Position numbers and translations under genes: made by a program
The notes under the pieces: generated by a model
What the model saw: only the letters and a program-made list of their open reading frames with translations
What the model was told of the DNA's origin: nothing
Database searches by the model: none
Shown: in pieces, positions 16,524 through 25,892 of the stretch
How positions within the stretch are numbered: position 1 is the stretch's first letter
Layout: every line of letters starts with the position of its first letter
Assembly: GCF_012971745.1 (NCBI RefSeq)
Contig: NZ_CP048834.1
Coordinates: 992,001 to 1,056,000, forward strand
DNA from: Starkeya sp. ORNL1
GTDB taxonomy: Bacteria > Pseudomonadota > Alphaproteobacteria > Rhizobiales > Xanthobacteraceae
Reading direction: 5' to 3'
DNA length: 64,000 bases

Positions 16524-17690
16524 CTAGCTTGCGGCGGCGCGTCGCTCCTTGAGACGCGTGGCGGCGGCGGCATAGCCGCCGGTGGCGCCGTCGACGAAAT
16601 GCACATGGTCATGGCCGACCACGGATGGGACGAAACAGGTCACGATCGCCGCATCCTGCCGATGCAGGCCGTATTCGGCGACGCGATCGGCAACGGCCGC
16701 TTCCAGCCGCGCTTCCAGCCGGTCGGCAAGCGCGGGCGTGCCGTCCAGCGTCATGCGCAGGCCATCGTCGTATTTGCGGAAGTCGGCATTCTCGGCGATT
16801 TCGCGCCGATAGACCGCGGGATCGAACCTGCCGAGCCGCAAGCCCAGGCGGAATACGAGTGCGGCGCCGGTCCACTGCGCGGCGATCCTGAGGCGGCGCA
16901 GCAGCATCGGCATGCGGTCGGGCGCCGCCATCGACGCCTCGACACCGATGCCATCGGTGGCCCAGCGCAGCGCTGGTCCCTCGTCGGGGATCGGCCGCGC
17001 CGCGTCGGTCCCGCTGCCGGTCATGGCCAATATGTCGGCGATGAGCGCATGGAACGCCCCGCCTTGCTCGTCGCCGGAGGGCACGACGATCAGCGACAGG
17101 ATGAATCCGTGCCGCGCCACCATCTGCTGCCAGCGGCAGGAAAGCCCGGAAAGGTCGGGTCGCGCGCCGGGCGCGGCGGCGGGCACGGCGAACTCGCCGC
17201 GCTTGAGCGCCTGCTCGGCCAGCGCGATGCCGCCGCCGGCGAACATCGCGTACCGCGCCTGCGGCGAGGTGGCGAAGCGGGCGACCCTCACGTCCCGCCC
17301 CTGCGCGCGCAGCGCCGCGACGGGGATCAGCGCCGCGCGCAGCGGCAGGTCGAATTCGTCGCGGGAGAAGGCGCTGGTGGCGGCGAGCGCCTCGCGGGCC
17401 GGCGCCGCCTCGGCAGGCGCGACGGCGAAGGTCGCGCCATCGCCGCCGAAGGCGTAGGGAAAGGGGCTGTGGTCGAGAGCATTCGCCATCGCCGCGATGA
17501 TCGAGGCGCCGGCCATGTTCACCATCTTGTAGCGCCCCTGCGCGATGGCCTCGCTGGAGGCGACGACATCGGTGATGCCGATCCACCAATCGTCCGGCAG
17601 CGGTACATAGTGGCCCTGGTCCATGAGGCTGTCGAAGCGCTCGAACAGCGGCACGCGGGCATAGAAATCTTCCGTCGCCGTCATCACCAC
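16524..17690 (-). CDS. DUF3095 protein, class III nucleotide cyclase-like
   Basis: A 388-residue soluble protein of the DUF3095 family. Its first 100 residues resemble a class III cyclase core: ITDVVASSEAIAQGRYK with a possible metal Asp at 41, and PYAFGGDGATFAV with a second Asp at 84, the spacing expected for the two metal ligands. The remainder has no recognised catalytic motif. It starts 38 bases downstream of an ABC exporter gene on the same strand and is probably co-transcribed with it. Whether it makes a cyclic nucleotide is not established; some databases label such proteins adenylate cyclase. Confidence 0.75.
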   Translation of the reverse strand: MVMTATEDFYARVPLFERFDSLMDQGHYVPLPDDWWIGITDVVASSEAIAQGRYKMVNMAGASIIAAMANALDHSPFPYAFGGDGATFAVAPAEAAPAREALAATSAFSRDEFDLPLRAALIPVAALRAQGRDVRVARFATSPQARYAMFAGGGIALAEQALKRGEFAVPAAAPGARPDLSGLSCRWQQMVARHGFILSLIVVPSGDEQGGAFHALIADILAMTGSGTDAARPIPDEGPALRWATDGIGVEASMAAPDRMPMLLRRLRIAAQWTGAALVFRLGLRLGRFDPAVYRREIAENADFRKYDDGLRMTLDGTPALADRLEARLEAAVADRVAEYGLHRQDAAIVTCFVPSVVGHDHVHFVDGATGGYAAAATRLKERRAAAS

Positions 17691-17728
17691 CGCGCCTTGG
17701 CCGCCACCAGGCCGTTTAGCACATTGCG

Positions 17729-19642
17729 CTACCGATAGCCTGCTGCCTGCAGTTCGAAGAGGTCGGCGTAGCGGCCGGCCTGCGCGATGAGTTCCTCGTG
17801 CGTGCCCGCGGCCTCCACCTTGCCCTCAGCAAGCACCAGTATGCGGTCGGCCATACGGACGCTGGAAAAGCGATGCGAGATGAGGATCGCGGTCTTGTCC
17901 TTGCTCAGTTCCTTGAAGCGCCGGAACACTTCGAACTCGGAGCGGGCATCCAGCGCCGCCGTCGGCTCGTCGAGCACCAGCACCTCCGCTTCGCGCATAT
18001 AGGCGCGGGCAATCGCGATCTTCTGCCATTCGCCGCCGGAGAGTTCGACGCCGTTCTTGAAGCGCTTGCCGATCATCTGGTCATAGCCGGCCGGCAGCCT
18101 GGCGATCACCGCGTCGGCCTGGCTACGGGAAGCCGCCTGCTCGATCCGGGCGCGGTCGGTCCGCGCCGCGATCCTGCCGACGGCGATGTTGTCGGCGGCG
18201 CTGAGATTGTAGCGGACGAAATCCTGGAAGATCACGCCGATATTGCCGCGCAGATCGTCGAGATCGTACTCGCGCAGATCATGGCCATCGAGCAGGATCC
18301 GGCCCTCGTCCGGATCGTAGAGGCGGGTCAGCAACTTCACCAGCGTGGTCTTGCCGGCACCGTTCTCGCCGACCAGCGCGATGACCTCGCCGGCCTCCAG
18401 CGTGAAGCTGAGATGACGCACCGCCCAGCGCTCGGCGCCGGGATAGATGAAGCCGACATCGTCGAACACGAAGCCCTGGCGGATCGGCCGGGGAAAGGCG
18501 CGGGGATTGGCCGGCGACAGGATTTCGGGCCGGACTTCGAAGAAGGAGAAGAGGTCGTTCAGATAGAGCGCCTGGCTTGCGGTGGTCGAAAAGCTGGACA
18601 ACAGGCCTTCCAGAAGGGTGCGCAGCCGGCGGAACGAGCCGGCAAGGAAGGTCAGGTCACCCACCGAGAATTCGCCGGCGAGTGTGCGCCACGCAATATA
18701 GGCGTAGGCCAGATAATAGCCGACCGTGCCGATCGCGGTGAACAGGCCGCCCCAGGTGGCGCGCCGCATCGCGAGCCGCCGGTTGGCGGCGTAGAAGTCC
18801 GCGGCGAGGCTGACATAGCGGTCGATCAGGAAGCTATTGAGGCCGAAGATCTTCACTTCCTTGGCGGTCTCGACGCTGGCGGCGGTCTGGCGCACATAAT
18901 CGAGTTCGCGCCGCTCCGGCGTGCGGGTGAAATCGAGCGAATAGCTCTTGGCGTTGAAGTGCGCCTCGCCGAGGAAGGCCGGCACCAGCGCCACCAGCAG
19001 CAACGCAATGAGCCAGGGCGCGTAGAACACCAGGCCGGCGGCGAAGCTCGCCACCGTCACCAGATCCTGCGCCTGGCCGAACAATTGCCCCATCAGGGTC
19101 ATGCGCCCGCTGGTCTGGCGGCGCGCCCGCTCCAACTGGTCCTGGAAATCGGCATCCTCGAAATCCTCGAGGTCGAGCTTGGCGGCATGCTCCATGAGCC
19201 GGACGCTGGAGGCGTTGGTGACGCGTTCCGACAACAGGCTGTCGACCAGCGAGACGACCCGGCCGAGAAGATCCGCCAGGACGGCGAGCACGAATTCGGC
19301 TAACAGCAGGAAGCCGAGCCATTCGAGCAGGCCGCTGGCCAGCCATTGCGCCAATGTTTCCGGCTTGCCCGGCATCTGCACCAGCAGCACGACGTCATCG
19401 ATGATCAGCTTGCCGACATAGAGCGTCACGACCGGCAGCAGTGCACGCAACAGCCGCAGCACGAGCGAGGCTGCCGTCAGTTGCGGGCTGGTGCGCCAGA
19501 CCATCGCCATGAAGGGGCGCAGATTGCGCAGTGCGCCGACCCGTTCCTTGAGGGTGTGGGTGTTCGGCAAGGGCGGCGCCGCCATCATTCTTCGGGTGGC
19601 CGCGGGCGCGCTCCGACCGCCATTGCTGTAGTGCCGCGGCAT
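17729..19642 (-). CDS. ABC exporter, fused permease and ATPase
   Basis: About 637 residues: an N-terminal six-helix ABC transmembrane domain (residues about 50-340) and a C-terminal nucleotide-binding domain with Walker A GENGAGKTT, signature LSGGEWQKIAIARA, Walker B VLVLDEPTAALD and the switch His in LISHRFSS. It would act as a homodimeric exporter; relatives move lipids, peptides or drugs. The start is uncertain: the ATG at 19,642 is used here, a GTG at 19,681 and ATGs near 19,588 are alternatives, and none has a strong ribosome site. It is divergent from xoxF and followed by the DUF3095 gene. Confidence 0.88.
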   Translation of the reverse strand: MPRHYSNGGRSAPAATRRMMAAPPLPNTHTLKERVGALRNLRPFMAMVWRTSPQLTAASLVLRLLRALLPVVTLYVGKLIIDDVVLLVQMPGKPETLAQWLASGLLEWLGFLLLAEFVLAVLADLLGRVVSLVDSLLSERVTNASSVRLMEHAAKLDLEDFEDADFQDQLERARRQTSGRMTLMGQLFGQAQDLVTVASFAAGLVFYAPWLIALLLVALVPAFLGEAHFNAKSYSLDFTRTPERRELDYVRQTAASVETAKEVKIFGLNSFLIDRYVSLAADFYAANRRLAMRRATWGGLFTAIGTVGYYLAYAYIAWRTLAGEFSVGDLTFLAGSFRRLRTLLEGLLSSFSTTASQALYLNDLFSFFEVRPEILSPANPRAFPRPIRQGFVFDDVGFIYPGAERWAVRHLSFTLEAGEVIALVGENGAGKTTLVKLLTRLYDPDEGRILLDGHDLREYDLDDLRGNIGVIFQDFVRYNLSAADNIAVGRIAARTDRARIEQAASRSQADAVIARLPAGYDQMIGKRFKNGVELSGGEWQKIAIARAYMREAEVLVLDEPTAALDARSEFEVFRRFKELSKDKTAILISHRFSSVRMADRILVLAEGKVEAAGTHEELIAQAGRYADLFELQAAGYR

Positions 19643-19681
19643 GAATTCGGTTCCGTAATTCGAGAGGCGTGGCAGATGCAC

Positions 19682-19823
19682 ATATGGCGTCGAAGCCGGC
19701 CCCGGCCAATTTGTCGCGAGCTCCGCACCTCGTGCCGGGGCTTACGGGCCACCTGACCGGGCTTAACATGGCGGATGCGTTTGGTCCGATGGCAGGTCGC
19801 GACCCGGTTACCGGGAGGAATTG
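19682..19823. promoter_or_regulatory. Divergent promoter region of xoxF and the ABC exporter, with a hairpin at the xoxF ribosome site
   Basis: The 140 bases between the divergent genes must carry both promoters. Just before xoxF, CCCGG-TTA-CCGGG (19,803-19,815) forms a perfect 5-bp hairpin whose right arm shares three G residues with the ribosome site GGGAGGAA (19,813-19,820). This could partly mask the site. No sigma-factor boxes were assigned. Confidence 0.4.
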
Positions 19824-21647
19824 GTGAGTGTATTCAAGGTGGTGGTGCGCAGTGCCGGCGTCGGCGTCATCCTCGCTGCCGGGCTGGTGGCGGCGCTCGG
19901 CAATGAGGACGTGCTGAAGCGCATCCAGGACCCGACGCAGCAAGTGCTCCAGACGGTCGACTACGCCAACACCCGCTACTCCCGCCTCGACCAGATCAAT
20001 GCGGGCAATGTCGGCAAGCTCCAGGTGGCGTGGAGCTTCTCGACCGGCGTGCTGCGCGGCCATGAGGGCGGCCCGCTCGTCGTCGACGGCGTGATGTACC
20101 TGCACACCCCCTTCCCCAACATCGTCTATGCGCTCGACCTCGACCATGACGGCCGCATCCTGTGGAAGTACGAGCCGCGGCAGGAGCAGCAGGTCGCCGG
20201 CATCATGTGCTGCGACCTGGTCTATCGCGGCCTCGCTTATGCGGACGGCATGGTCTTCCTGCATCAGGCCGACACCACCATCGTCGCGCTCGATGCCCGC
20301 ACCGGCGAGAAGAAGTGGTCGGTGGCGAACGGCGATCCGAAGAAGGGTGAATCCAACACCGCGACGGTGATGCCGGTGAAGGACAAGCTGATCGTCGGCA
20401 TCGCCGGCGCCGAGTTCGGCGCGCGCGGCCACCTCAGCGCCTACAACATCAAGGACGGCACGCTGGCCTGGCGTGCCTACAGCACCGGCCCGGACGCCGA
20501 CCTGCTGATCGAACCGGAAAAGACCACCGAGCTCGGCAAGCCGGTCGGCAAGGACTCCTCGCTTAGGAGCTGGCAGGGCGAGCAGTGGAAGATCGGCGGC
20601 GGCGCGACCTGGGGCTGGTTCGCCTACGACCCGAAGCTCAACCTCGTCTATTATGGCAGCGCCAATCCCTCGACATGGAACCCCTCGCAGCGCCCCGGCG
20701 ACAATAAATGGTCGATGACGATCTTCGCGCGCGATGCCGATACCGGCGTCGCTCGCTGGGTCTACCAGATGACCCCGCACGACCAGTGGGACTATGACGG
20801 CGTCAACGAGATGATCCTGACCGACCAGGCCGTCGACGGAAAACCGACGCCGCTGCTCACCCATTTCGACCGCAACGGCTTCGCCTACACGCTTAACCGC
20901 GCGACCGGAGAGTTGCTGGTCGCCGAGAAATACGATGCGACGGTGAACTGGGCCAGCAAGGTCGATACGGACAGGAGCAGCCCGACCTATGGCCGGCCGG
21001 TCCTCGACCCGGCGCATGGCACCGAGGCGCAGGGCGAGGATGTCACCTATTCCGGCATCTGTCCGGCGGCGATCGGCGCCAAGAACCAGCAGCCGGCGGC
21101 CTACTCCCCGAAAACCCAGCTCATGTACGTGCCGACGAGCCACATGTGCATGGATTACGAGCCGTTCCATGTCGACTATGTCGCTGGCCAGCCCTATGTC
21201 GGCGCCACGCTGTCGATGTATCCGGCGGCGGGCGGCGACGGGCGCACCGGCGGCTTCATCGCCTGGGACAATGTGAAGGGGAGGATCGTCTGGTCGGTGC
21301 CGGAGCGTTTCTCGGTCTGGTCCGGCGCCCTCGCCACCGCCGGCGACGTCGTGTTCTACGGCACGCTGGAAGGCTATCTGAAGGCGGTCGACGCCCTCAC
21401 CGGCAAGGAACTCTACCGCTTCAAGACCCCTTCCGGCATCGTCGGCAACGTCACGACCTATGAGCACCGGGGCCGCCAGTATGTCGCGGTACTGTCGGGG
21501 GTCGGCGGCTGGGCGGGGATCGGATTGGCCGCCGGCCTGACGGACCCGAATGCCGGCTCCGGCGCCAAGGATGCCTATGCCGCGCTCGGCAGCTACACCG
21601 CGCTCGGCGGGCAGCTCACGGTGTTCGCGCTGCCCGACGGCCGGTGA
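19824..21647 (+). CDS. xoxF: Lanthanide-type PQQ methanol dehydrogenase XoxF
   Basis: A 607-residue periplasmic PQQ dehydrogenase oxidising methanol or other short alcohols. A signal peptide occupies about the first 26 residues ([19 protein letters not shown]). Hallmarks, numbered from the GTG start: the vicinal disulfide Cys129-Cys130 in [11 protein letters not shown], metal ligands Glu197 (GAEFG) and Asn281 (ANPSTWNP), the catalytic Asp323 and an extra Asp325 in [11 protein letters not shown]. In calcium enzymes (MxaF) the second position is Ala, so this is the rare-earth type. GTG at 19,824 is preferred over TTG at 19,821 by spacing from GGAGG. Its 3' end overlaps the convergent batD-like gene by 32 bases. 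No cytochrome xoxG or xoxJ gene is adjacent. Confidence 0.95.
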   Translation: MSVFKVVVRSAGVGVILAAGLVAALGNEDVLKRIQDPTQQVLQTVDYANTRYSRLDQINAGNVGKLQVAWSFSTGVLRGHEGGPLVVDGVMYLHTPFPNIVYALDLDHDGRILWKYEPRQEQQVAGIMCCDLVYRGLAYADGMVFLHQADTTIVALDARTGEKKWSVANGDPKKGESNTATVMPVKDKLIVGIAGAEFGARGHLSAYNIKDGTLAWRAYSTGPDADLLIEPEKTTELGKPVGKDSSLRSWQGEQWKIGGGATWGWFAYDPKLNLVYYGSANPSTWNPSQRPGDNKWSMTIFARDADTGVARWVYQMTPHDQWDYDGVNEMILTDQAVDGKPTPLLTHFDRNGFAYTLNRATGELLVAEKYDATVNWASKVDTDRSSPTYGRPVLDPAHGTEAQGEDVTYSGICPAAIGAKNQQPAAYSPKTQLMYVPTSHMCMDYEPFHVDYVAGQPYVGATLSMYPAAGGDGRTGGFIAWDNVKGRIVWSVPERFSVWSGALATAGDVVFYGTLEGYLKAVDALTGKELYRFKTPSGIVGNVTTYEHRGRQYVAVLSGVGGWAGIGLAAGLTDPNAGSGAKDAYAALGSYTALGGQLTVFALPDGR

Positions 21648-22695
21648 AGCCTGCGCGGCTTATCGCTCTCAGCATCGCGAAGACGCCGGCAAAGGCGAGC
21701 CCGCTGACCAACACGCCGAGGACGATGTCCGGCCAGTTCGTCCTGTCGGGTGCGGACGTGGCGATGCCGAGCGCGGCTTCCAGCGCCTCGACGCTGGGCC
21801 CGGTCGCCGCGATCGCCACTGTATGTGCCGGCAGCTTGGCCATCCGCATCGCGCCTGCATCGGTGTCGAACCACGGCACCTCGATCGCTGGCAGCTCGAC
21901 GGCTTCGTCCGTGGTCGGGCGGATGTCCCACACGAAGGTCGCCCTCGCCCGTGGTCCGTCGCGACCGGACACCACGGGCAGCCGGCCGGGACGGCGCAGC
22001 GCCTGGCGCCGCTGCTCGGCCGTGGCTTCGTCGAGCGCGACGGCGAGCGTGGTCGCCCGCGTCACCGGGGACGCGAAGGCGATCAGCTTCGGCACCGGCG
22101 GCATGGCAAGCGGAGGAAGCTGGTCGTCGGCGACGCCCTCGGCTTCGAGGGTGACGGTGCGCCGGGTCGATTGTCCGATGCCGAGCGCCTCCGGGGGCAC
22201 GCTCCAGCTTTCCGTGAGCGTCACCGAACGCGCCGGGAGCCACCAGGCGCCTTTGTCCTCCGGCATCGGCGCCACGTTCAGCGTTTGCGGCGCGCTCGCC
22301 AGCGTCACCTCGCGCCGCTCGCCGGACGCATCGATCACCGTCAGCCGGTGGGTGAAGGTCGGAATCGTCAGCATGCCGCCATGCTGCGCGAACAGCGCCA
22401 GGGTGCGCTGGAGAGCACGGGCCGGCCGGCCATTATCGGTCGCCGAGGTCCAGACGTCGCCACCGAGTTGCACGACGCGGAAGCCGGGAAGCGCTGGAAC
22501 CTCCAGCTTTTCCAGTGCGATGGGCATGGTGTAGAGACCGCGAATGCGCACCAGAACCATTTCCTGCGGATAAGGCGCGCGGCCCTTGTCCTCGACCTCG
22601 ACCCACAGCCGCGCGCCGGGGATCGCGACTGTGTCAGCCACGGCGGGAGATGCGGCGAGGAGAAGCAGCAACACCAGCCATCGTGCGATCACCAT
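21616..22695 (-). CDS. BatD-like membrane-anchored protein of the xoxF-side Mox/Bat operon
   Basis: A 359-residue protein with a signal peptide ([20 protein letters not shown]), a large periplasmic region of Ig-like beta domains and one C-terminal membrane segment ([18 protein letters not shown]). Size and layout match BatD of MoxR-Bat operons; MxaA has a comparable role in methylotrophs. The start at 22,695 overlaps the TPR gene by 7 bases. It is the last gene of the operon and converges on xoxF. Probable role: part of a membrane-bound assembly or metal-loading complex. Unlike its paralogue at 35,588-36,820 it has no cytoplasmic domain after the membrane helix. Confidence 0.75.
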   Translation of the reverse strand: MVIARWLVLLLLLAASPAVADTVAIPGARLWVEVEDKGRAPYPQEMVLVRIRGLYTMPIALEKLEVPALPGFRVVQLGGDVWTSATDNGRPARALQRTLALFAQHGGMLTIPTFTHRLTVIDASGERREVTLASAPQTLNVAPMPEDKGAWWLPARSVTLTESWSVPPEALGIGQSTRRTVTLEAEGVADDQLPPLAMPPVPKLIAFASPVTRATTLAVALDEATAEQRRQALRRPGRLPVVSGRDGPRARATFVWDIRPTTDEAVELPAIEVPWFDTDAGAMRMAKLPAHTVAIAATGPSVEALEAALGIATSAPDRTNWPDIVLGVLVSGLAFAGVFAMLRAISRAGFTGRRAARTP

Positions 22696-23528
22696 GGCGA
22701 GGCTCCCGGCGGTGCCGCGGTTGCGGCCTCGATGCGCCGCTGGTGTTCGGCGGCGATGCGGGCGCGCAGGAAGCGCACCGGATCGTCCGGCAGCGAGGCG
22801 AGCCATTGCAGCGTCGCCTGTGCCGTCTCCATGGTCGGCGGCGGCGCTGCCTCGCGCGGGCTCGGTCCATCCGACTTAGCGAGGCTGGTCTGGCCGCCGC
22901 CGCGGCCGGCCCGTCCGGCACTGTCCGAAGCGGCGCCCTTCGACGAGCTAACGCCCTGCTCGCTGATGCCGGCCTCGGCGTCGCCGCGTCGGTCGACCCG
23001 GCTGGAGCCGGCCTTGTCGGCACTGGCCCCGGATTCCCGCGTGCCGGCCATGCCGTCGCCCTGGGAGGATTGCAGGCCGGCGGCGTCGCCCGCAGTGTTC
23101 TCGCTGGCGCTCTCCTTGGTCGCGGTGGCGCTGGCGACGCTGGCAGCCTTGCCCTTCACGGCTGGCGCGTGCGGGCTCATGAGCGCCAGTACCAGCGCGC
23201 GATTGGCCCGCGCATCGCCATCATCCGGATCGCGCCGCAGCGCCAGGTCGTAAGCCTTGACCGCGAGCTTGAAATCGCCGGTATGGGCCAGCACGTTGCC
23301 GAGATTGTAAGCCGCCTCCGGACTGCGGGTCGCGCGCAGGGCGGAAAGCGCCTCATCATGCCGGCCGGCCTGATAGAGCGCGATGCCGCGCCACGCCTGA
23401 TCGTGCAGCACCGACGCAGCCAGAGACGGCATGCCCCAATGCAGCAGCAGCCGGCCGCCACGATCGCCGCCGGCCAGCGCGACCGCGCCCGCGAGCACGC
23501 ACGCCGCGATCGCGAGCACGCGCATCAT
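22689..23528 (-). CDS. TPR protein of the xoxF-side Mox/Bat operon (BatC/BatE/MxaK-like)
   Basis: A 279-residue protein with an N-terminal hydrophobic anchor (VLAIAACVLAGAVALAGG) and tetratricopeptide repeats at about residues 45-115 (AWRGIALYQAGRHDEALSAL, AAYNLGNVLAHTGDFKLAVK). A Ser/Ala/Gly-rich, probably disordered linker of about 110 residues follows, then a conserved C-terminal segment near LASLPDDPVRFLRARI. A similar PADFLRARF segment ends the paralogue at 36,817-37,458, so it is probably functional. The start overlaps the preceding stop (ATGA). Likely a scaffold in the Mox/Bat membrane complex. Confidence 0.8.
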   Translation of the reverse strand: MMRVLAIAACVLAGAVALAGGDRGGRLLLHWGMPSLAASVLHDQAWRGIALYQAGRHDEALSALRATRSPEAAYNLGNVLAHTGDFKLAVKAYDLALRRDPDDGDARANRALVLALMSPHAPAVKGKAASVASATATKESASENTAGDAAGLQSSQGDGMAGTRESGASADKAGSSRVDRRGDAEAGISEQGVSSSKGAASDSAGRAGRGGGQTSLAKSDGPSPREAAPPPTMETAQATLQWLASLPDDPVRFLRARIAAEHQRRIEAATAAPPGASPW

Positions 23529-24445
23529 GCCCGCCTCCGGAACAGCAGCAGCAGTGCCGGCATCGCGAGGATGAGGGCGTAGCGGCCATAATCGGTCCAG
23601 GCGAGAGCGATATAGTCCGCCTGCCCGGTCCGGCGGGCCGGGCTTTCGCGAATGGCCTCGGCCACGGCCGAAGCATCGCTGCCGGTGGCAAGGCGCCCGC
23701 CACCGGCGCGGGCGAGATCGGCGGCCGCGTTGAGATCGGGCAGCGGCGCGGAATCCGAGGGATGAGGCGCCGGCGCGTAGATCACATGCACATGACGGCC
23801 CTCCCCGCGGAGCGCGGCCGCCTGCGCCAGTGTCGCTTCGACGATGCCGCCGCCATCCGTCACCATCACGATATCGCCGCCCAGCATGCGCGCCTGAGCA
23901 AAGCTGCGGCGGGCGAGCGCCAGCGCACGGGTCGGATTGCTCCCGGCGTCCGGCACGACGCCGGCGGTCTCGCCCATGATGAGCGGGCGCAGTACTTGAC
24001 GGTCGCCGGTGAAGGCCGCCGCCGCGTAGGCGTCTCCGGCATAGAGCACGAGCATGGCCTGCCGCGAGCCGGCCGCCTCCAGCGCCTGCATGGCGGCGAG
24101 CCGCGCATCGCCCGATCCGCCGCCGTCGGTGATTGAACGCGATGTGTCGATCAGGATGGCAAGGCCATCGAGATTGCGGAAGGTTTCCGCGGTGCGTCGC
24201 TCAACGGCAGGGCCGGCCAGGGCGGCGCCGATGATGCCGGCGGCGAGCAGCCAGAGCGAGAGGCCGGCGGACTTGGCGGCGACCACCGCGCCGCGCCGTT
24301 CCAGTGCCGCCAGCAGATGCGGGTCCACGGCGCGACGCCAGTCACCCAGCGATCCGCGCGCCCGCCAGGCGATGGCAATCAGCGCGACGAGCGGCGGCGC
24401 GGCCAGCCAGAACGGGCGCAGCAGCGTGATGTCGACGCCGCTCAT
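23525..24445 (-). CDS. Membrane vWA-domain protein (BatB/MxaL-like), xoxF side
   Basis: A 306-residue protein with two N-terminal membrane segments (about residues 12-28 and 60-80), a von Willebrand A domain (about residues 92-270) and a C-terminal membrane segment. The metal-ion-dependent adhesion site is intact: DTSRS (Asp100, Ser102, Ser104), a downstream Thr in NPTRALAL and Asp in MVTDGG. The ATG at 24,445 overlaps the preceding stop by four bases. In methylotrophs the comparable MxaC and MxaL proteins take part in metal insertion into methanol dehydrogenase. Confidence 0.85.
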   Translation of the reverse strand: MSGVDITLLRPFWLAAPPLVALIAIAWRARGSLGDWRRAVDPHLLAALERRGAVVAAKSAGLSLWLLAAGIIGAALAGPAVERRTAETFRNLDGLAILIDTSRSITDGGGSGDARLAAMQALEAAGSRQAMLVLYAGDAYAAAAFTGDRQVLRPLIMGETAGVVPDAGSNPTRALALARRSFAQARMLGGDIVMVTDGGGIVEATLAQAAALRGEGRHVHVIYAPAPHPSDSAPLPDLNAAADLARAGGGRLATGSDASAVAEAIRESPARRTGQADYIALAWTDYGRYALILAMPALLLLFRRRA

Positions 24446-25425
24446 GTGCGACGCCCCATGGCGAAGCCCATGAGGCAGAGCAGCAGTGCCATCCCGGCCG
24501 GATAAGGCCATAGCTCGCGGGCGATGGCGACCGGCGCGCCCTCGATGCGCGTCGGCTCCAGCGCGTCGATGGCCGCGGTCACAGTGCGCAAATCGTCGGT
24601 GGTGCGGACGCGGAACGACTCACCGCCGGCGGTCGCGGCGATATCCTCCAGCGCCGCGGCGTCCACCTGCTCGCCGGCGCCCTCGCCCGCTGTGGTGTCG
24701 CTGCCGAGCGCGATGCTGTGCACGCGTACGCCGAGCGTCCGGGCAAGTTGCGCCGCGGCCTGCGCGCTGACGATGCCGGCGGTGTTGGCGCCGTCCGACA
24801 GCAGCACCACCACTTTCGAAGCGGACGAGGAGTCCTTCAGCCGCTTCAAGGCGAGGCCGAGCCCGTCGCCAATGGCGGTGGAGCGGCCGAGCATGCCGAT
24901 CTCGGTATCGGCCAGCACGTCCTGGATGGCGGCGATATCGAAGGTCGGCACGGCGGCGAGCTCCGCGTTCTCGGCGAAGAACACCAGCCCGATGCGGTCG
25001 CCCGCGCGCCGGCGCAGGAAATCCCGCGTCACCGCCTTCACCACGTCGAGCCGGCGCGCAGGCTGCCCGTCCAGCGTGAAATCCTTGGCCTCCATGCTGC
25101 CGGAGACGTCGAGCACCAGCATGAGATCCCGCCCGCTCATCGGCAGCGCGACGCTGGCGGAGATCATCTGCGGCCCGGCAAGTCCGACCACCAGCGCGAC
25201 CCATGCCGCCCAGGCCAGCCAGGGAAAAGCGCGGCGGCCCGGCTCCGGCGCCCACTCGCCCGGCGCGCGCCCCTCCGCGTTCAGGAGGATGGAGAGGGGC
25301 ACACGCAAGGCGGCCGACGATGCAGCGCGAGGCCGCAGCAGGACCACCGCAAGAAGCGGGAGCGGCAAGGCAAGCAAAGCGAGCGGTGACGCGAAGGCGA
25401 GGCTCGCCAGATCTGGCATCGTCAT
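24442..25425 (-). CDS. Membrane vWA-domain protein (BatA/MxaC-like), xoxF side
   Basis: A 327-residue protein of BatA type: two N-terminal membrane segments, a vWA domain with an intact metal site (DVSGS, Asp106-Ser108-Ser110; Thr in RSTAIGDG; Asp in LLSDGANT) and a C-terminal membrane helix (GMALLLCLMGFAMG). The start at 25,425 gives a four-base ATGA overlap with the DUF4381 gene; another ATG lies six bases further in. It presents the vWA domain to the periplasm or cytoplasm depending on topology and would work with the MoxR ATPase. Confidence 0.88.
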   Translation of the reverse strand: MTMPDLASLAFASPLALLALPLPLLAVVLLRPRAASSAALRVPLSILLNAEGRAPGEWAPEPGRRAFPWLAWAAWVALVVGLAGPQMISASVALPMSGRDLMLVLDVSGSMEAKDFTLDGQPARRLDVVKAVTRDFLRRRAGDRIGLVFFAENAELAAVPTFDIAAIQDVLADTEIGMLGRSTAIGDGLGLALKRLKDSSSASKVVVLLSDGANTAGIVSAQAAAQLARTLGVRVHSIALGSDTTAGEGAGEQVDAAALEDIAATAGGESFRVRTTDDLRTVTAAIDALEPTRIEGAPVAIARELWPYPAGMALLLCLMGFAMGRRT

Positions 25426-25892
25426 CGCGGCCGCCGACGTTTCAATAGCCGGCAAAGCGTCGTCTCGACTGCATCGACATCGGTGTCTTGGAGCGGCCGG
25501 TAGAGCGCCTCGCCAAACACCATGCCGTCGCCACGGGTGAAGAAGTCGGTCGCGAACAAGTGGTCCAGCCGGTCGAGCCAGGCCGGGCCCTGCAGGTGAC
25601 CGGTGTCCGCCCCCACGGTCGCAACCGCATAATGGCGGAGCGCGACGGCGTGGGCGCAGACGCGCTCCGCCGGCTCCAGGCGCCGTGCCAAGTCGAGCTT
25701 GCGCAGGGCATCGCGCGATGGGGCGCGGCGTTGCCGCCACGCCGAGAACAGCGCGAGTACGCCCGCCAGCAGCAACGCGACCAACGCCCCAGCGGCAACA
25801 CTGAGCGCGAGCATCTCGACCAGCGAGGAAGCGGGCGGCGCCGGCAGCCGCATCGCGTGCAAGGCATCGAGCGGATCAGGCATCGTCGCCAT
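25422..25892 (-). CDS. DUF4381 small membrane protein, xoxF side
   Basis: A 156-residue protein with one membrane segment (about residues 30-48, LALSVAAGALVALLLAGVLAL) and a cytoplasmic helical domain ending in a basic tail (LLKRRRPR). DUF4381 proteins are standard members of proteobacterial MoxR-Bat operons, placed between DUF58 and the vWA proteins as here. The start overlaps the DUF58 gene (by 17 bases, or 8 from the internal ATG). Its biochemical role is unknown. Confidence 0.8.
   Translation of the reverse strand: MATMPDPLDALHAMRLPAPPASSLVEMLALSVAAGALVALLLAGVLALFSAWRQRRAPSRDALRKLDLARRLEPAERVCAHAVALRHYAVATVGADTGHLQGPAWLDRLDHLFATDFFTRGDGMVFGEALYRPLQDTDVDAVETTLCRLLKRRRPR

Noticed and set aside
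19395..21467. A 690-codon open frame on the minus strand opposite xoxF
   Set aside because: It runs antisense to most of xoxF and continues into the ABC exporter gene in a wrong frame. No motif, and composition is typical of a shadow.
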